Part shown: piece after piece, positions 1 through 8,541 of the stretch | Layout of the letters: each line of letters starts with the position of its first letter | Position numbering within the stretch: position 1 is the stretch's first letter | Source of the DNA: Spirochaetales bacterium | Lineage (GTDB): Bacteria; Spirochaetota; Spirochaetia; DSM-27196; SKKC01 | Length of the DNA: 33,124 bases | Reading direction: 5' to 3' | Assembly: GCA_007135605.1 (NCBI GenBank) | Contig: SLIN01000108.1 | Span: 1 to 33,124, forward strand | Made by a program: the position numbers and the translations under genes | The notes under the pieces: generated by a model | Databases searched by the model: none | Told to the model about the DNA's origin: nothing | The model's input: the letters and a program-made list of their open reading frames with translations, nothing else

Positions 1-2
1 CG

Positions 3-134
3 ATCGAGGTGGCAATCACCGGAGCGAGTGGAACGCATTTCACGAGTGTGCGCTGTGAATACGTTCTCTTTCGCGAGGAGGTAGCCCGCAGGCGTCTCGG
101 CTTTCCGGGCGCCGAAGCGTTTCAAGCGAAGTGA
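3..134 (+). CDS. C-terminal tail of an unidentified protein (5' truncated)
   Basis: An open frame enters from the left edge and stops with TGA at 132-134, leaving 43 residues ending in LGFPGAEAFQAK. The frame is open from the first base and the other two forward frames stop earlier, so it is probably the end of a real gene. The fragment is too short to assign to a family. It has no membrane segment, and charged residues dominate its last third. The sugar-importer operon on the same strand starts about 120 bp later with its own promoter, so the two are probably separate transcription units. Confidence 0.5.
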   Translation: MEVAITGASGTHFTSVRCEYVLFREEVARRRLGFPGAEAFQAK

Positions 135-255
135 GGCCGCGGGGGCATCGAGGTCCGAGGTCCGAGGGCCGACCGATCGCATACCCGCCGGATCATAGAT
201 TCGGAGAAACTCCTACCGTCGAACGCGTGAACCTTCGGCCTCGGTGCGAAAATGT

Positions 256-285
256 TTGACAGTTACGCATACCCCACCGTACGAT
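256..285 (+). promoter_or_regulatory. Sigma70-like promoter of the ABC importer operon
   Basis: A perfect TTGACA (256-261) is followed after 18 nt by TACGAT (280-285). Transcription would begin near 292, giving a leader of about 165 nt before the preferred start at 457. The 14-bp palindrome at 285-298 overlaps the expected start point. The 135-456 stretch otherwise holds only the alternative in-frame start at 319 described under the binding-protein gene. Confidence 0.5.
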
Positions 286-298
286 GTGTACGTACACA
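285..298. promoter_or_regulatory. Perfect 14-bp palindrome, candidate operator
   Basis: TGTGTACGTACACA equals its own reverse complement over all 14 bases. It begins at the last base of the -10 hexamer and covers the expected transcription start, the classic position for a repressor site. No regulator gene adjoins it in the window, so the protein that binds is unknown; a LacI- or GntR-type dimer would suit a sugar importer. Confidence 0.45.
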
Positions 299-456
299 GG
301 CCAACCGTGGAGGACTGCATGAATGACTATTCATTTATGGAGTCTACGTCCGAGGCCTTCGATCAAAAACGTTTGAGCAACCGGTTCGGCGGAGACGCAA
401 ACCGAGTGATAGAGAAGTTCGATTCAGCGCGGCCTGTGAATACAGGAGGGTTAGGT

Positions 457-1497
457 ATGATGTATCGAGCTTGCACGTCGCGATCCGCACCGCGCATCGC
501 GATCTCAGTTCTGGCCGTTCTGCTCCTCGCGTTCGCAATGACCGGCACCGCGTTCGCCGAGGGTGCTGCCGAGGCGACCGAAGAAGATCCCCTCGACATC
601 TATTTCTTCGCCGGTGGGCCTCCGGGTGGACCGTTCGCAACGGTAGTCCACAACGGGGCGCGTGCAGCAGCCGAGATTCTCGGCCCGCGGGTGAACGTTC
701 GCTACCTCTTCTCCGACTGGAGCCCGGATGAGATGGTGCGGCAGTTCCAGGAGGCCGTTGCCGCGAGGCCCGACGGTATCGCGGTTATGGGACATCCGGG
801 CGTGGATGCGCTCGAGCCGTTCGTCGATGAAGCCGTGGAGGCCGGTATTATCGTGACCAGTCAGAATGTCACACTTCCGCAGCTTCAGGCTCGCTACGGC
901 GAACGCGGTTTCGGCTATGTCGGCCAGGAACTGTATGAATCCGGATACATGCTCGGAGAGGCGGCGGTACAGCGGTCCGGCATACAGTCCGGCGAACGCG
1001 CGCTGGTGTGGGGTCTGAGACGACTTCCCGAACGCGGGCAGCGCACGATCGGTGCGGTCGATGCTCTTGAGGATGCCGGAGTGGAGGTCGACTACATCGA
1101 GATCTCGGAGGAAGTCGATGCCGACGCCTCTGCCGGTATCCCGGTTTTCGTCGGATACGCCGAGGCGAATCCCGATGTTCGACTGGTGATCACCGACCAC
1201 GGCGCGCTCACCGCCACGATTCCGTCCTATTTCGAGGCCGCCGGCTTCGACCCGGGCGATGTATTCGGCGCCGGATTCGACGTATCCCCGACCACCCTCG
1301 ACGGCATTCGGGAGGAGTACATCGGCGTGGTGCACAGCCAGCAGCCGTTCCTGCAGGGCTTCCTGCCCATCTTCCAGATCTATCTTTCCGCACGGTACGG
1401 TATCGCGGGATTGCACATCGACACCGGCGTCGGTCTCATCGACGCCGAGAATGTCGAGATTCTCGCACCGCTCGTGGAAGCGGGAGAGGCAGGATAA
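457..1497 (+). CDS. Periplasmic sugar-binding protein of an ABC importer (Peripla_BP_4 type)
   Basis: Substrate-binding component of a ribose/fructose-type (CUT2) ABC importer, 346 residues. Residues 1-33 form a signal peptide (basic start, hydrophobic core SVLAVLLLAFAMTGTAFA). The mature part follows the type I periplasmic fold, with an early FAGGPPGGPF strand-loop, the segment AARPDGIAVMGHPGVDALEPFVDEAVEAGI typical of this family, and a VITDHGALTATIPSYFEAAG segment. I chose ATG 457 because AGGAGGG lies 6 nt upstream and the signal peptide follows directly. The frame stays open to 244, and ATG 319 also has a good GGAGG 5 nt upstream, which would add 46 residues before the signal peptide. The ATPase and permease follow on the same strand. 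The ligand cannot be read from the sequence. Confidence 0.88.
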   Translation: MMYRACTSRSAPRIAISVLAVLLLAFAMTGTAFAEGAAEATEEDPLDIYFFAGGPPGGPFATVVHNGARAAAEILGPRVNVRYLFSDWSPDEMVRQFQEAVAARPDGIAVMGHPGVDALEPFVDEAVEAGIIVTSQNVTLPQLQARYGERGFGYVGQELYESGYMLGEAAVQRSGIQSGERALVWGLRRLPERGQRTIGAVDALEDAGVEVDYIEISEEVDADASAGIPVFVGYAEANPDVRLVITDHGALTATIPSYFEAAGFDPGDVFGAGFDVSPTTLDGIREEYIGVVHSQQPFLQGFLPIFQIYLSARYGIAGLHIDTGVGLIDAENVEILAPLVEAGEAG

Positions 1498-1595
1498 CGC
1501 AGCACGATTCACGGCGGATGATTCACTACCGGCCGCGGAAGACGATGCATTCCGCGGCCGATTTACGCTGCCGACCGGAGCAGAGGAGCAAGCGA

Positions 1596-2339
1596 ATGAG
1601 CCTCGTGGAGATGAAGGGCATCCACAAGTACTTTCAAGCCGTGCACGCGCTGCGCGATGTCGACTTCCATGTCGGCGACAACGAGATCGTCGGTCTCATC
1701 GGCGACAACGGCGCAGGCAAGTCGACATTAATCAAGATTCTGAGTGGCCTTTTTCCGCCGGACGGCGGAGAGATGTATATCCGCGGACGGAAGATCGGTC
1801 CGAAGCGCTATTCGGTGAAGCGGGCGCATAGTCTCGGTATCGAGACGGTGTTCCAGGAGCAGGCGCTCGGCGATCTGCAGCCGATCTGGCGCAACATCTT
1901 CCTCGGGCGCCAACCGACGAATGCCCTCGGACTGCTCGATGTACGCAAGGCGCGCGAGGAAGCGCACTACGTGATGACCGAGCTCATGCGCTTCACCGGC
2001 GCCGGCATGTCCGTCGATGCGCCGGTGCGCCACCTTTCCGGTGGGGAACGGCAGGGCATTGCGATCGGCCGGGCAATGTACTTCGACGCCGACCTCATTA
2101 TTCTCGACGAGCCGACGCGTGCGCTCTCGGTCAAGGAGGTCGGCAAGGTGCTCGATTTCATCTCCAGGATCAAGGAGGTCGGAAAATCATGTGTCTATAT
2201 TTCGCACACGATTATCGATGTGTTCAACGTTTCCGACCGCTTTGTGATCATGGATCGCGGCGAGGTGGTGGCCGAGCGTGCACGAGAAGACGCCTCCGAG
2301 GCATCGCTCATCGATCTGATCCGGAACACCCGAACATGA
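1596..2339 (+). CDS. Sugar ABC transporter ATP-binding protein (single nucleotide-binding domain)
   Basis: ATPase of the importer, 247 residues. Walker A is GDNGAGKST (36-44), the Q-loop glutamine is in VFQE (about 88), the signature is LSGGERQ (147-153), Walker B with catalytic Glu is LIILDEPT (167-174), and the switch His is in YISHTI. Classical CUT2 ATPases such as RbsA are about 500 residues with two fused domains. This one has a single domain, like the fructose importer ATPase FrcA, so it presumably works as a homodimer. ATG 1596 is preferred over the upstream open frame from 1518 because GAGGA lies 8 nt upstream and the protein then begins at the usual MxxIxK region (MSLVEMKGIHKYF). It lies about 100 bp after the binding protein and 18 bp before the permease. 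Confidence 0.92.
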   Translation: MSLVEMKGIHKYFQAVHALRDVDFHVGDNEIVGLIGDNGAGKSTLIKILSGLFPPDGGEMYIRGRKIGPKRYSVKRAHSLGIETVFQEQALGDLQPIWRNIFLGRQPTNALGLLDVRKAREEAHYVMTELMRFTGAGMSVDAPVRHLSGGERQGIAIGRAMYFDADLIILDEPTRALSVKEVGKVLDFISRIKEVGKSCVYISHTIIDVFNVSDRFVIMDRGEVVAERAREDASEASLIDLIRNTRT

Positions 2340-2357
2340 CCGAGTGGAGCTGAACGC

Positions 2358-3380
2358 ATGGAAAAGAGTCACAGCGAATCGTTGGCTGCCGCCGAGAAAG
2401 AACTGGAAAACGGACCGCTTAAGGAGCGGCTCGCGAAGAAACTGTCGGAACACCGGGTACAAGTCGCCGTAATCGGAGCGGCCGTGCTCGTTTTCGGCAC
2501 GTTCATGGTGTTGAGTCCGGCAGTTTTTTTGAGGCCTCGAATATACGTCGCGTTCCTGTCGACCGCGCCGTTTTTCGGGATTATGGCGCTCGGCCTGACA
2601 CTCATTCTCGTGTCCAAGCAGATCGATCTATCCTTCCCGTCGACCATGGCGCTCGGAGCGTTCGTGAGCGCATCGATATTCGCCGCAACCGATAACCTGC
2701 TCCTCGGCATGCTCGGCGGTATGTCGGTCGGCGCGGTGGTCGGTGTGCTGAACGGTATTCTGGTGACGAAGGTCGGTATCCCGTCGATTATCGCAACGCT
2801 CGGTATGATGTTCGCGCTCCGCGGTGCGGTTCATGTGCTCTCCGACGGGATGAGTATCTCGCTGACCGCGCTTTCCGGGGCGCCGTTGCGTAATGTCTTC
2901 GTCGGAATGTCTCCCATAGGTATCCCTGCGCAGTCACTCTGGTTCATCGGCATCGCCGTTCTGCTCTGGTTTCTGCTGTTTCGTCACAAGTTCGGCGACC
3001 ATGTGCTCTTCACCGGAGACAACGAATCGGCCGCCCAGATGATGGGGGTGAACACCGACCTCACCAAGACGCTGGTGTTCGTCATTCTCGGCGTGCTTGC
3101 CGCCTTTGCCGGTGTGCTCGACAGCCTGAGGATGCTGCGCTGGTTCCCCACGCTCGGCGAGGGGTATCTCCTGATGACCTTCGGTGCGGTGTTCGTCGGC
3201 GGAACATCGATGTTCGGTGGCGCCGGCACGATCTTCGGAACCTTCATCGGCACATTTCTCGTCGGCTCGCTCGAAGCCGGGGTGATCGCGGCCGGACTCG
3301 CCGGCTTCTGGACCCGGCTGTTCGTCGGAGTGCTCATCCTCGTTGCGGTGACGATTCATGCGCTGTTGAGCAGGCGGTAG
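2358..3380 (+). CDS. Sugar ABC transporter permease (RbsC/BPD_transp_2 family)
   Basis: Inner-membrane channel of the importer, 340 residues. A charged cytoplasmic N-terminus (1-33, rich in Glu and Lys) precedes the first membrane helix (VAVIGAAVLVFGTFMVL), and roughly eight to ten hydrophobic segments follow. The sequence ALGLTLILVSKQIDLSFPSTMALGAFVSA matches the conserved G-x-D-L-S-x-G-xx-A region of RbsC-type permeases. FGAVFVGGTSMFGGAGTIFGTFIGTFLVGSLEAG near the C-terminus corresponds to the conserved GGTSxxGGxGxxxGTxxG motif. It is the last gene of the operon. The methyltransferase gene comes next on the opposite strand. A run of seven T near 2526 lies inside the frame without breaking it. 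Confidence 0.92.
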   Translation: MEKSHSESLAAAEKELENGPLKERLAKKLSEHRVQVAVIGAAVLVFGTFMVLSPAVFLRPRIYVAFLSTAPFFGIMALGLTLILVSKQIDLSFPSTMALGAFVSASIFAATDNLLLGMLGGMSVGAVVGVLNGILVTKVGIPSIIATLGMMFALRGAVHVLSDGMSISLTALSGAPLRNVFVGMSPIGIPAQSLWFIGIAVLLWFLLFRHKFGDHVLFTGDNESAAQMMGVNTDLTKTLVFVILGVLAAFAGVLDSLRMLRWFPTLGEGYLLMTFGAVFVGGTSMFGGAGTIFGTFIGTFLVGSLEAGVIAAGLAGFWTRLFVGVLILVAVTIHALLSRR

Positions 3381-3459
3381 CGCGATGCCGGGGCACGGTT
3401 CGCGACCGCCGGAGCACGGGGCCGGAGTTGCGGGCGCTGGCCGCAAGGTCCCGAGGTAT

Positions 3460-4350
3460 CTATCGTTTCCGCGCACAGACCGAGAAAGTGTTCGGTATGC
3501 GGGTTCGCTCGGGATCGGAGAGGGCGGGGAAGGGCCGCCAGAAATCCTCTGTATGTTCGCCGAGCCGATCGAGAACGAGACCGGCATCGATCAGCGCCTG
3601 CACCACCTCGGCCACCGGCCAGACCCGTTCGTACTTCCGCGTTTGCTTCGACACGTCGATTCCCTCGATCTCGCCGATATACTCGTCGGACCACCCTTTC
3701 TCCGAGTCGGCGTAGTCGAAGCAGGACGTCTGCGGTGCGAATGTGAGCTCGCTCGACTCCCACGAGATCATCGCTTGGAACGGATGGCTGTCGTAGATAC
3801 ATACCACGCCGCCGGGCCGTAGCAGGCGCTCGACGACTGCAGCCCATGCGGTGAGGTCATGGATCCAGGGCAGCGCGCCACGCCCGGTATAGACGAGGTC
3901 CGCGCTGCGGTCGAGTTCGGCCGGAGTATCGATCACGTCGCAGCAGTACCACCGGGCGGACATCCCGGTCCGACGGGAAAGCTCGCGTGCCGCCTCGATC
4001 ATCGCGTCCGATATGTCGATCCCGACGACCGAGCCCGCTCCTTCAACGAGTAGCGAGAGCGTGTCGAGGCCGCCGGCGCACTGGAGGTGGACCGCCGTTC
4101 GACACCAATACGGGAGCGGTCCGTATCGTTCGAGATTCCGGCGCTCGATCGGATGCATATTGCTGTTCCCGGAAGCGAGAAACTCCGTCGCGCGCTCGAT
4201 ATCGGCGGCATACGTTCGGGCGCCCTCGTTGAACGCGCTGCGGTTCGCCGCGTGACGGCGACGTACCTCGATTCCGTCTGTCGCTGGTCTTTCAAGCCGC
4301 CACTCGCCGCTGTCGGCCTCGCGCGGTTCCGCCTGCTTGTCTCTGCTCAT
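3460..4350 (-). CDS. Class I SAM-dependent methyltransferase
   Basis: Cytoplasmic methyltransferase, 296 residues, substrate unknown. The SAM-binding loop is HLQCAGGLDTLSL, a known variant of the glycine-rich motif I. It is followed by the acidic strand end VVGIDISDAMIEAAR and by DLVYTGRGALPWIHDLTAWAAVVERLLRPGGVVCIYDSHPF, typical of the motif IV and post-IV region of Methyltransf_11/25-type enzymes. The conserved aromatic-rich C-terminal half is that seen in small-molecule methyltransferases. I chose ATG 4350 over the open upstream frame to 4488, which would run into the divergent MFS gene. A weak GAAGAA precedes it. It shares a 103-bp divergent promoter region with the MFS transporter and faces the ABC operon tail to tail. 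Confidence 0.82.
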   Translation of the reverse strand: MSRDKQAEPREADSGEWRLERPATDGIEVRRRHAANRSAFNEGARTYAADIERATEFLASGNSNMHPIERRNLERYGPLPYWCRTAVHLQCAGGLDTLSLLVEGAGSVVGIDISDAMIEAARELSRRTGMSARWYCCDVIDTPAELDRSADLVYTGRGALPWIHDLTAWAAVVERLLRPGGVVCIYDSHPFQAMISWESSELTFAPQTSCFDYADSEKGWSDEYIGEIEGIDVSKQTRKYERVWPVAEVVQALIDAGLVLDRLGEHTEDFWRPFPALSDPERTRIPNTFSVCARKR

Positions 4351-4453
4351 GGGTTCTTCGCCGTGTATCGGGCGTCCGCGAAGGAGTGACCGAAACCGGA
4401 CCGTCGATTGCACCGCAGGCTCGATTTCACCAACATGGTACGTGGCACCCTCT

Positions 4454-5668
4454 ATGTATAACCGACGAAGCGCACTTCTGACAAACAATATGGCGATGCT
4501 ACTCTACGGCGTCTCCGCGGTTCTCATCGGTCCCACCTTGCCCGGAATCGTTGCCGATCTCGAAATCTCGCTCGGGGCGGCCGGGCTAATCGGCTCGATG
4601 CAGAACGCCGGAGGCTTTGCGGGGGCACTCATAATGCTGCTGATCGCAGAGCGGATGTCACGGCCGAAGACGGTGATTGTCTCATTCGGCCTGCTCGCGG
4701 CGGCCCTTGTTTGGATTGGAGTATCAGCTACCTATGTACTTCTGCTTATCGCGTTTGCCGCCTCAGGGTTGTTCATACGGGTACTCGACGTGATGCTGAA
4801 CGCATATACCGGTGAGCTCGCCGGTGCGGACTCCGGCCGCCGGCTCAGCGCTCTGCATACGTTTTTCGGAGTCGGGGCGTTCGGGGGACCGCTCCTGGCC
4901 GCAGCGGCTATGCGGGCGGGGGCGAACTGGTCGTCGGTGTATCTTGTCACCGGAGCCGGATACGTTCTCATACTGCTCGGATTTGCCGCCGTGATGCGCT
5001 CGTATTTTGATACGCGTTCATACGAAGACGATCCGGGATCAACGCACGGTGGAACCGACCACTCCACGGCGAACGCCGAAGCGTCACGGAAGCTCGCATC
5101 ACCGAACGGAATCATCGTCGGCCTCGGTGTTCTTCTTTTCTTCTACGCGATTCACCAGATCGGCGTTATCTCCTGGCTGCCGTACTTTCTGCAGAACCAG
5201 CGGGGAACCGGTGCCGATTTTGCGAGCGTCGGACTATCAATGTACTGGGTGGGGATTATCGCCGGTCGGATCGTAGCCTCGCTCCTCGCCGACCGCGTCG
5301 GTTCCGCTCGGATGCTGTGTGTGGGTTTATTTCTCGCCGCCGTCGCCGCCGGTTTCGGGGTATTCGTCCCGCACGGCGTACACGCGGTACTGCTATTCGC
5401 CGTAGCCGGAGTCGCCGGCGGGGCTACCATCCCACTCGCCTACAGCGTTGGGTACGGCGCCGCGCCCGGAAACGTCGGAAGGATCACCGCTATTCTCGCC
5501 GTGATAATGCTCGCCGGTCGCGTTATCGGGCCGTGGCTAATCGGCGTCACCGCCGATACAACAAACCTCATTGCCGGCATGTCGATTCCCGCCGTCGTGT
5601 TGGCGGCAGCCGGAGCGCTCGCCGGGTGGATATACCTTCGTGACATACGGCGAACGAAACGACTTTGA
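4454..5668 (+). CDS. MFS transporter
   Basis: Integral membrane carrier, 404 residues, about 12 hydrophobic segments in two halves. The first segment begins almost at once (LLTNNMAMLLYGVSAVLIGPTLPGIVADL). A hydrophilic loop at about residues 180-215 (DTRSYEDDPGSTHGGTDHSTANAEASRK) separates the halves, as in most MFS proteins. LLADRVGSARML in the second half resembles the conserved GxxxDRxGxR loop between helices. ATG 4454 is the last start before the first helix; the open frame reaches 4337, but that part overlaps the divergent methyltransferase. No clear Shine-Dalgarno is visible. The substrate cannot be inferred. The alcohol dehydrogenase lies 124 bp downstream on the same strand. Confidence 0.85.
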   Translation: MYNRRSALLTNNMAMLLYGVSAVLIGPTLPGIVADLEISLGAAGLIGSMQNAGGFAGALIMLLIAERMSRPKTVIVSFGLLAAALVWIGVSATYVLLLIAFAASGLFIRVLDVMLNAYTGELAGADSGRRLSALHTFFGVGAFGGPLLAAAAMRAGANWSSVYLVTGAGYVLILLGFAAVMRSYFDTRSYEDDPGSTHGGTDHSTANAEASRKLASPNGIIVGLGVLLFFYAIHQIGVISWLPYFLQNQRGTGADFASVGLSMYWVGIIAGRIVASLLADRVGSARMLCVGLFLAAVAAGFGVFVPHGVHAVLLFAVAGVAGGATIPLAYSVGYGAAPGNVGRITAILAVIMLAGRVIGPWLIGVTADTTNLIAGMSIPAVVLAAAGALAGWIYLRDIRRTKRL

Positions 5669-5792
5669 CACCTTTGCGTCACGACCGACCGGGTATGCAG
5701 GAACGCTCATATCGCGTCCTTCCAGGTTACTCGTCCGGCTCCATTCGCGATTCATTCCGTTGTCTCGCATTCGTCTGTGGACTGATGGTAGC

Positions 5793-6962
5793 ATGCGAAC
5801 CATGACGTTCGAGTTCAAAACGGCCGGTACAGTTCTCTTCGGTTCGCGCTCCAGCGAAAGATTGCACGATCTCGCTTCGCAACACGGATCACGGGTCTTC
5901 GTGGTGACCGGGTCGAAACCCGAGCGGTATCAACCGGTCCTCGACCCGCTTTCGACCGGGGGCCTGCAGACAGAACGCTTCGCGGTACCAGGTGAGCCGA
6001 GCACCTCCGTTGTTACCGCCGGGCTTGACGCCGCGCGGTCACACCGGGCCGAGGTTGTAGTGGCGCTCGGCGGGGGAAGCGTCATTGATACCGGAAAGAT
6101 CATCGCCGCACTCATGACCAACGAGGGAGAGCTCTACGATTATCTCGAAGTGGTCGGTGGCGGCCAACCGGTTGTGAGCGATCCGGTGCCGTTTATCGCG
6201 CTCCCCACGACCTCGGGTACCGGAAGCGAAGCAACTCGCAACGCGGTGATTAGTGTTCCCGAGCACAAGGTGAAGGTCAGTGTACGCAGTCCGCTCATGC
6301 TGCCGCGCTACGCGGTTGTCGATCCGGATCTTACGCATACCTGTCCGCCGACGATAACCGCATCGAGCGGACTCGACGCGATTACGCAACTTCTCGAGGC
6401 GTTCGTGAGCAGGAAACGAAATCCGTTTACCGACGCCGTTTGCAGAGAAGGGCTGCCCCGGGCGGGCCGAAGCATCCGCACAGTGTACCGGAATCCATCG
6501 GACGTCAGCGCGCGCGAAGATATGGCGCTTGCAGCGCTGTTCAGCGGCGTAGCGCTCGCCAACGCCGGGCTCGGGGCGGTGCACGGATTCGCCGGACCTC
6601 TGGGAGGGCTTATCGGCGCGCCGCACGGTGAGCTATGCGCGGCGTTGCTCGGCCCGGTAACCGAAACCAATCGCGACACGTTGCGCAACTCGTCGGAAAA
6701 CGAAGCCGGGGAAATTGTGACACGGTACGACGAGGCCGCTCGATTGCTTCTCGGTGACAGCTCCGCCGGGGCGCAGCAACTTATCGACTGGATCTACGAA
6801 ACGGTTTCGGATTTACGGATTGTTTCCCTCGGTCGACTCGGTCTCAGTCGAGAAGCCGTACCGGAGGCGGTTGCGAAAGCGCAGAAGGCGAGCAGCATGA
6901 AAGGCAATCCGGTCGAGTTGAGGGAGGAGCAGCTGACATGGATTCTCCAACGGGCAATGTAG
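5793..6962 (+). CDS. Iron-containing alcohol dehydrogenase family protein
   Basis: NAD(P)-dependent, metal-dependent alcohol/aldehyde oxidoreductase, 389 residues, the usual family length. The N-terminal Rossmann part has VVVALGGGSVIDTGKIIA (88-105). PTTSGTGSEATRNAVI (138-153) is the family signature. In the helical domain the metal-binding positions read D195, Q199, H264 (AVHGFAGPLGG) and H278 (GAPHGE). The second ligand is therefore Gln where FucO- and YqhD-type enzymes have His (DAxxH). Starts at 5793 or 5802 are both possible. No strong ribosome-binding site is visible. The gene may be co-transcribed with the MFS transporter upstream. The substrate is unknown. Confidence 0.9.
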   Translation: MRTMTFEFKTAGTVLFGSRSSERLHDLASQHGSRVFVVTGSKPERYQPVLDPLSTGGLQTERFAVPGEPSTSVVTAGLDAARSHRAEVVVALGGGSVIDTGKIIAALMTNEGELYDYLEVVGGGQPVVSDPVPFIALPTTSGTGSEATRNAVISVPEHKVKVSVRSPLMLPRYAVVDPDLTHTCPPTITASSGLDAITQLLEAFVSRKRNPFTDAVCREGLPRAGRSIRTVYRNPSDVSAREDMALAALFSGVALANAGLGAVHGFAGPLGGLIGAPHGELCAALLGPVTETNRDTLRNSSENEAGEIVTRYDEAARLLLGDSSAGAQQLIDWIYETVSDLRIVSLGRLGLSREAVPEAVAKAQKASSMKGNPVELREEQLTWILQRAM

Positions 6963-6985
6963 ATTCCGAACGCTTCGACAGGAGA

Positions 6986-8389
6986 CTAATCCGGTAACAG
7001 ATTCCGCTCGTGCTTCAATTCAAGCACACGGCGAGCTCCGCTTTCGATCTGCTCACGAGTAATCTCTCCTTCGCGATACAGATCGAGTGCAATGTCAATG
7101 AGCTCGAGCACATCGTACTCATTATGGGCGAGCATAATATCCACCTCGGCGTGGAACATGCGCTTGATCATTTCGCGCTCAGAGTAATGCGCAGACAAGG
7201 CTCGCATCGACATTCCGTCGGACACGACTACCCCGTCGAATCCGAGCTCGTCGCGCAAGAGGTCCTTCAGGATCGGCCCGGATAGCGTTGCCGGATAGTC
7301 GGCATCGAGCGCGGTAAAGAGAATGTGGGCGGTCATGATCGCCGGGGCGCCGTGTTCTATCGCCCTCACGAACGGTCTGAGCGCTCCGTTGCGCAACATA
7401 TCGGTGTCCTTGTCCACGACCGGAAGGGCTCCGTGCGAATCGACTGTAGTAACTCCGTGGCCGGGGAAGTGCTTCACGACCGGTATGACTCCCGCCCGTT
7501 CGGCACTATCGATGTAGCGTATACCGTAGCGCCCCACCGTCTCCGGATCCGCCCCGAACGAGCGATCGCCGATTATTGTCGAGTCCGGTTCGGCATACAG
7601 GTCGAGAACTGGAGCAAAATTCATGTTGAAGCCGAGAGAGCGCAACTCGCGCGAGGCGAGATAGGCCGCGGCCGAGACAAACTCCTCATCGTCGTGCTGC
7701 GCCCAGTGGTGGGCGGCGGGGAGCCGAACAGTATCGTCGAGACGAACGGCACTCACTCTGCCACCCTCGCGGTCCACCGATACGAACAGATCGATTGCCG
7801 GCTTGTTGCGGGCAGCCACCGCCTGAAGATCGTCGATAAGCGTGCGAACCTGGTCGCTGCTGTCGATATTCCAAGGGTAGAGAATAACACCGCCGACAAA
7901 ACCGTCGCGTATCATGCGCCCGGTTTCCGCGGTCACCGTTGTGCCGTCAACCCACGTAATAAAGCGCTGGCCGATCTTCTGCTCGATCGTGAGTATCTCG
8001 AGTATCGCGGAAATCGGCGACTCGATCGCGCTCGAATCTGTCGATAGCGTCTCTGTATCCGCCGTATCCGATTCTGACCGTTCGGTGGCGTTTGCCCCGT
8101 CGCTCGTCGATAAATCCGCGGGAGTGGACGTTTGCGCTGTGCCCGGAGTCTCATCAAAGAGCGCGGACGAGTCGTCGAATGCCCCCACAACCAGAAACGC
8201 GGCGAGAAATAGCAGCGCGGCCGAAGCAACCAGGGCAGCGATCAGCGGCAGCGGCGAGCGCTTGCAGGTGGGAGGTGGCGAGCTGAGCGTATACCGTCCT
8301 CCATGAGAGGCCTGCCTGTTCGGGCGTTGTACGTGTTCCGGTAGGCTTCGAGTGCGCAGTTCCATTCCTTTGTGCAGAAGTCCGCTCAT
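6986..8389 (-). CDS. Membrane-anchored glycoside hydrolase family 3 (beta-N-acetylhexosaminidase, NagZ-like)
   Basis: Hydrolase of N-acetylglucosaminyl linkages, probably in peptidoglycan turnover, 467 residues. A 45-residue N-terminal tail precedes one membrane helix (46-70, LPLIAALVASAALLFLAAFLVVGA). A Ser/Thr/Asp-rich linker (about 72-122) follows, then the GH3 barrel. The barrel carries VDREGGRVSAV (205-215), KHFPGHG (306-312), the Asp-His dyad DSH (317-319) typical of NagZ-type GH3, and nucleophile Asp391 in VVVSDGMSM. There is no C-terminal GH3 domain, as in NagZ. The anchor suggests a periplasmic enzyme tethered to the inner membrane, whereas Escherichia coli NagZ is cytoplasmic. ATG 8389 has AAGGAGAGG 13 nt upstream; the frame is open to 8443. 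The gene ends convergent with the alcohol dehydrogenase. Confidence 0.9.
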   Translation of the reverse strand: MSGLLHKGMELRTRSLPEHVQRPNRQASHGGRYTLSSPPPTCKRSPLPLIAALVASAALLFLAAFLVVGAFDDSSALFDETPGTAQTSTPADLSTSDGANATERSESDTADTETLSTDSSAIESPISAILEILTIEQKIGQRFITWVDGTTVTAETGRMIRDGFVGGVILYPWNIDSSDQVRTLIDDLQAVAARNKPAIDLFVSVDREGGRVSAVRLDDTVRLPAAHHWAQHDDEEFVSAAAYLASRELRSLGFNMNFAPVLDLYAEPDSTIIGDRSFGADPETVGRYGIRYIDSAERAGVIPVVKHFPGHGVTTVDSHGALPVVDKDTDMLRNGALRPFVRAIEHGAPAIMTAHILFTALDADYPATLSGPILKDLLRDELGFDGVVVSDGMSMRALSAHYSEREMIKRMFHAEVDIMLAHNEYDVLELIDIALDLYREGEITREQIESGARRVLELKHERNLLPD

Positions 8390-8541
8390 CGGATTGCTTT
8401 CACCTCTCCTTACAATTGTCGGCTCAACCGTGGCGGTGTTCACCCCTTCTGTAAACCGTCACAACTACACACAACGATATCCCGCTCACCAGCGCAATCC
8501 CTGTTCGATCTTGCAATTAGTGGTAACATATCCCGTATTAA

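Noticed and set aside
505-1512. 335-codon frame antisense to the binding protein
   Set aside because: No domain, and the plus-strand gene has signal peptide, ribosome-binding site and operon context.
2520-2535. Run of seven T in the permease gene as a phase-variation tract
   Set aside because: The frame is intact and conserved around it; one short homopolymer without other support is not enough.
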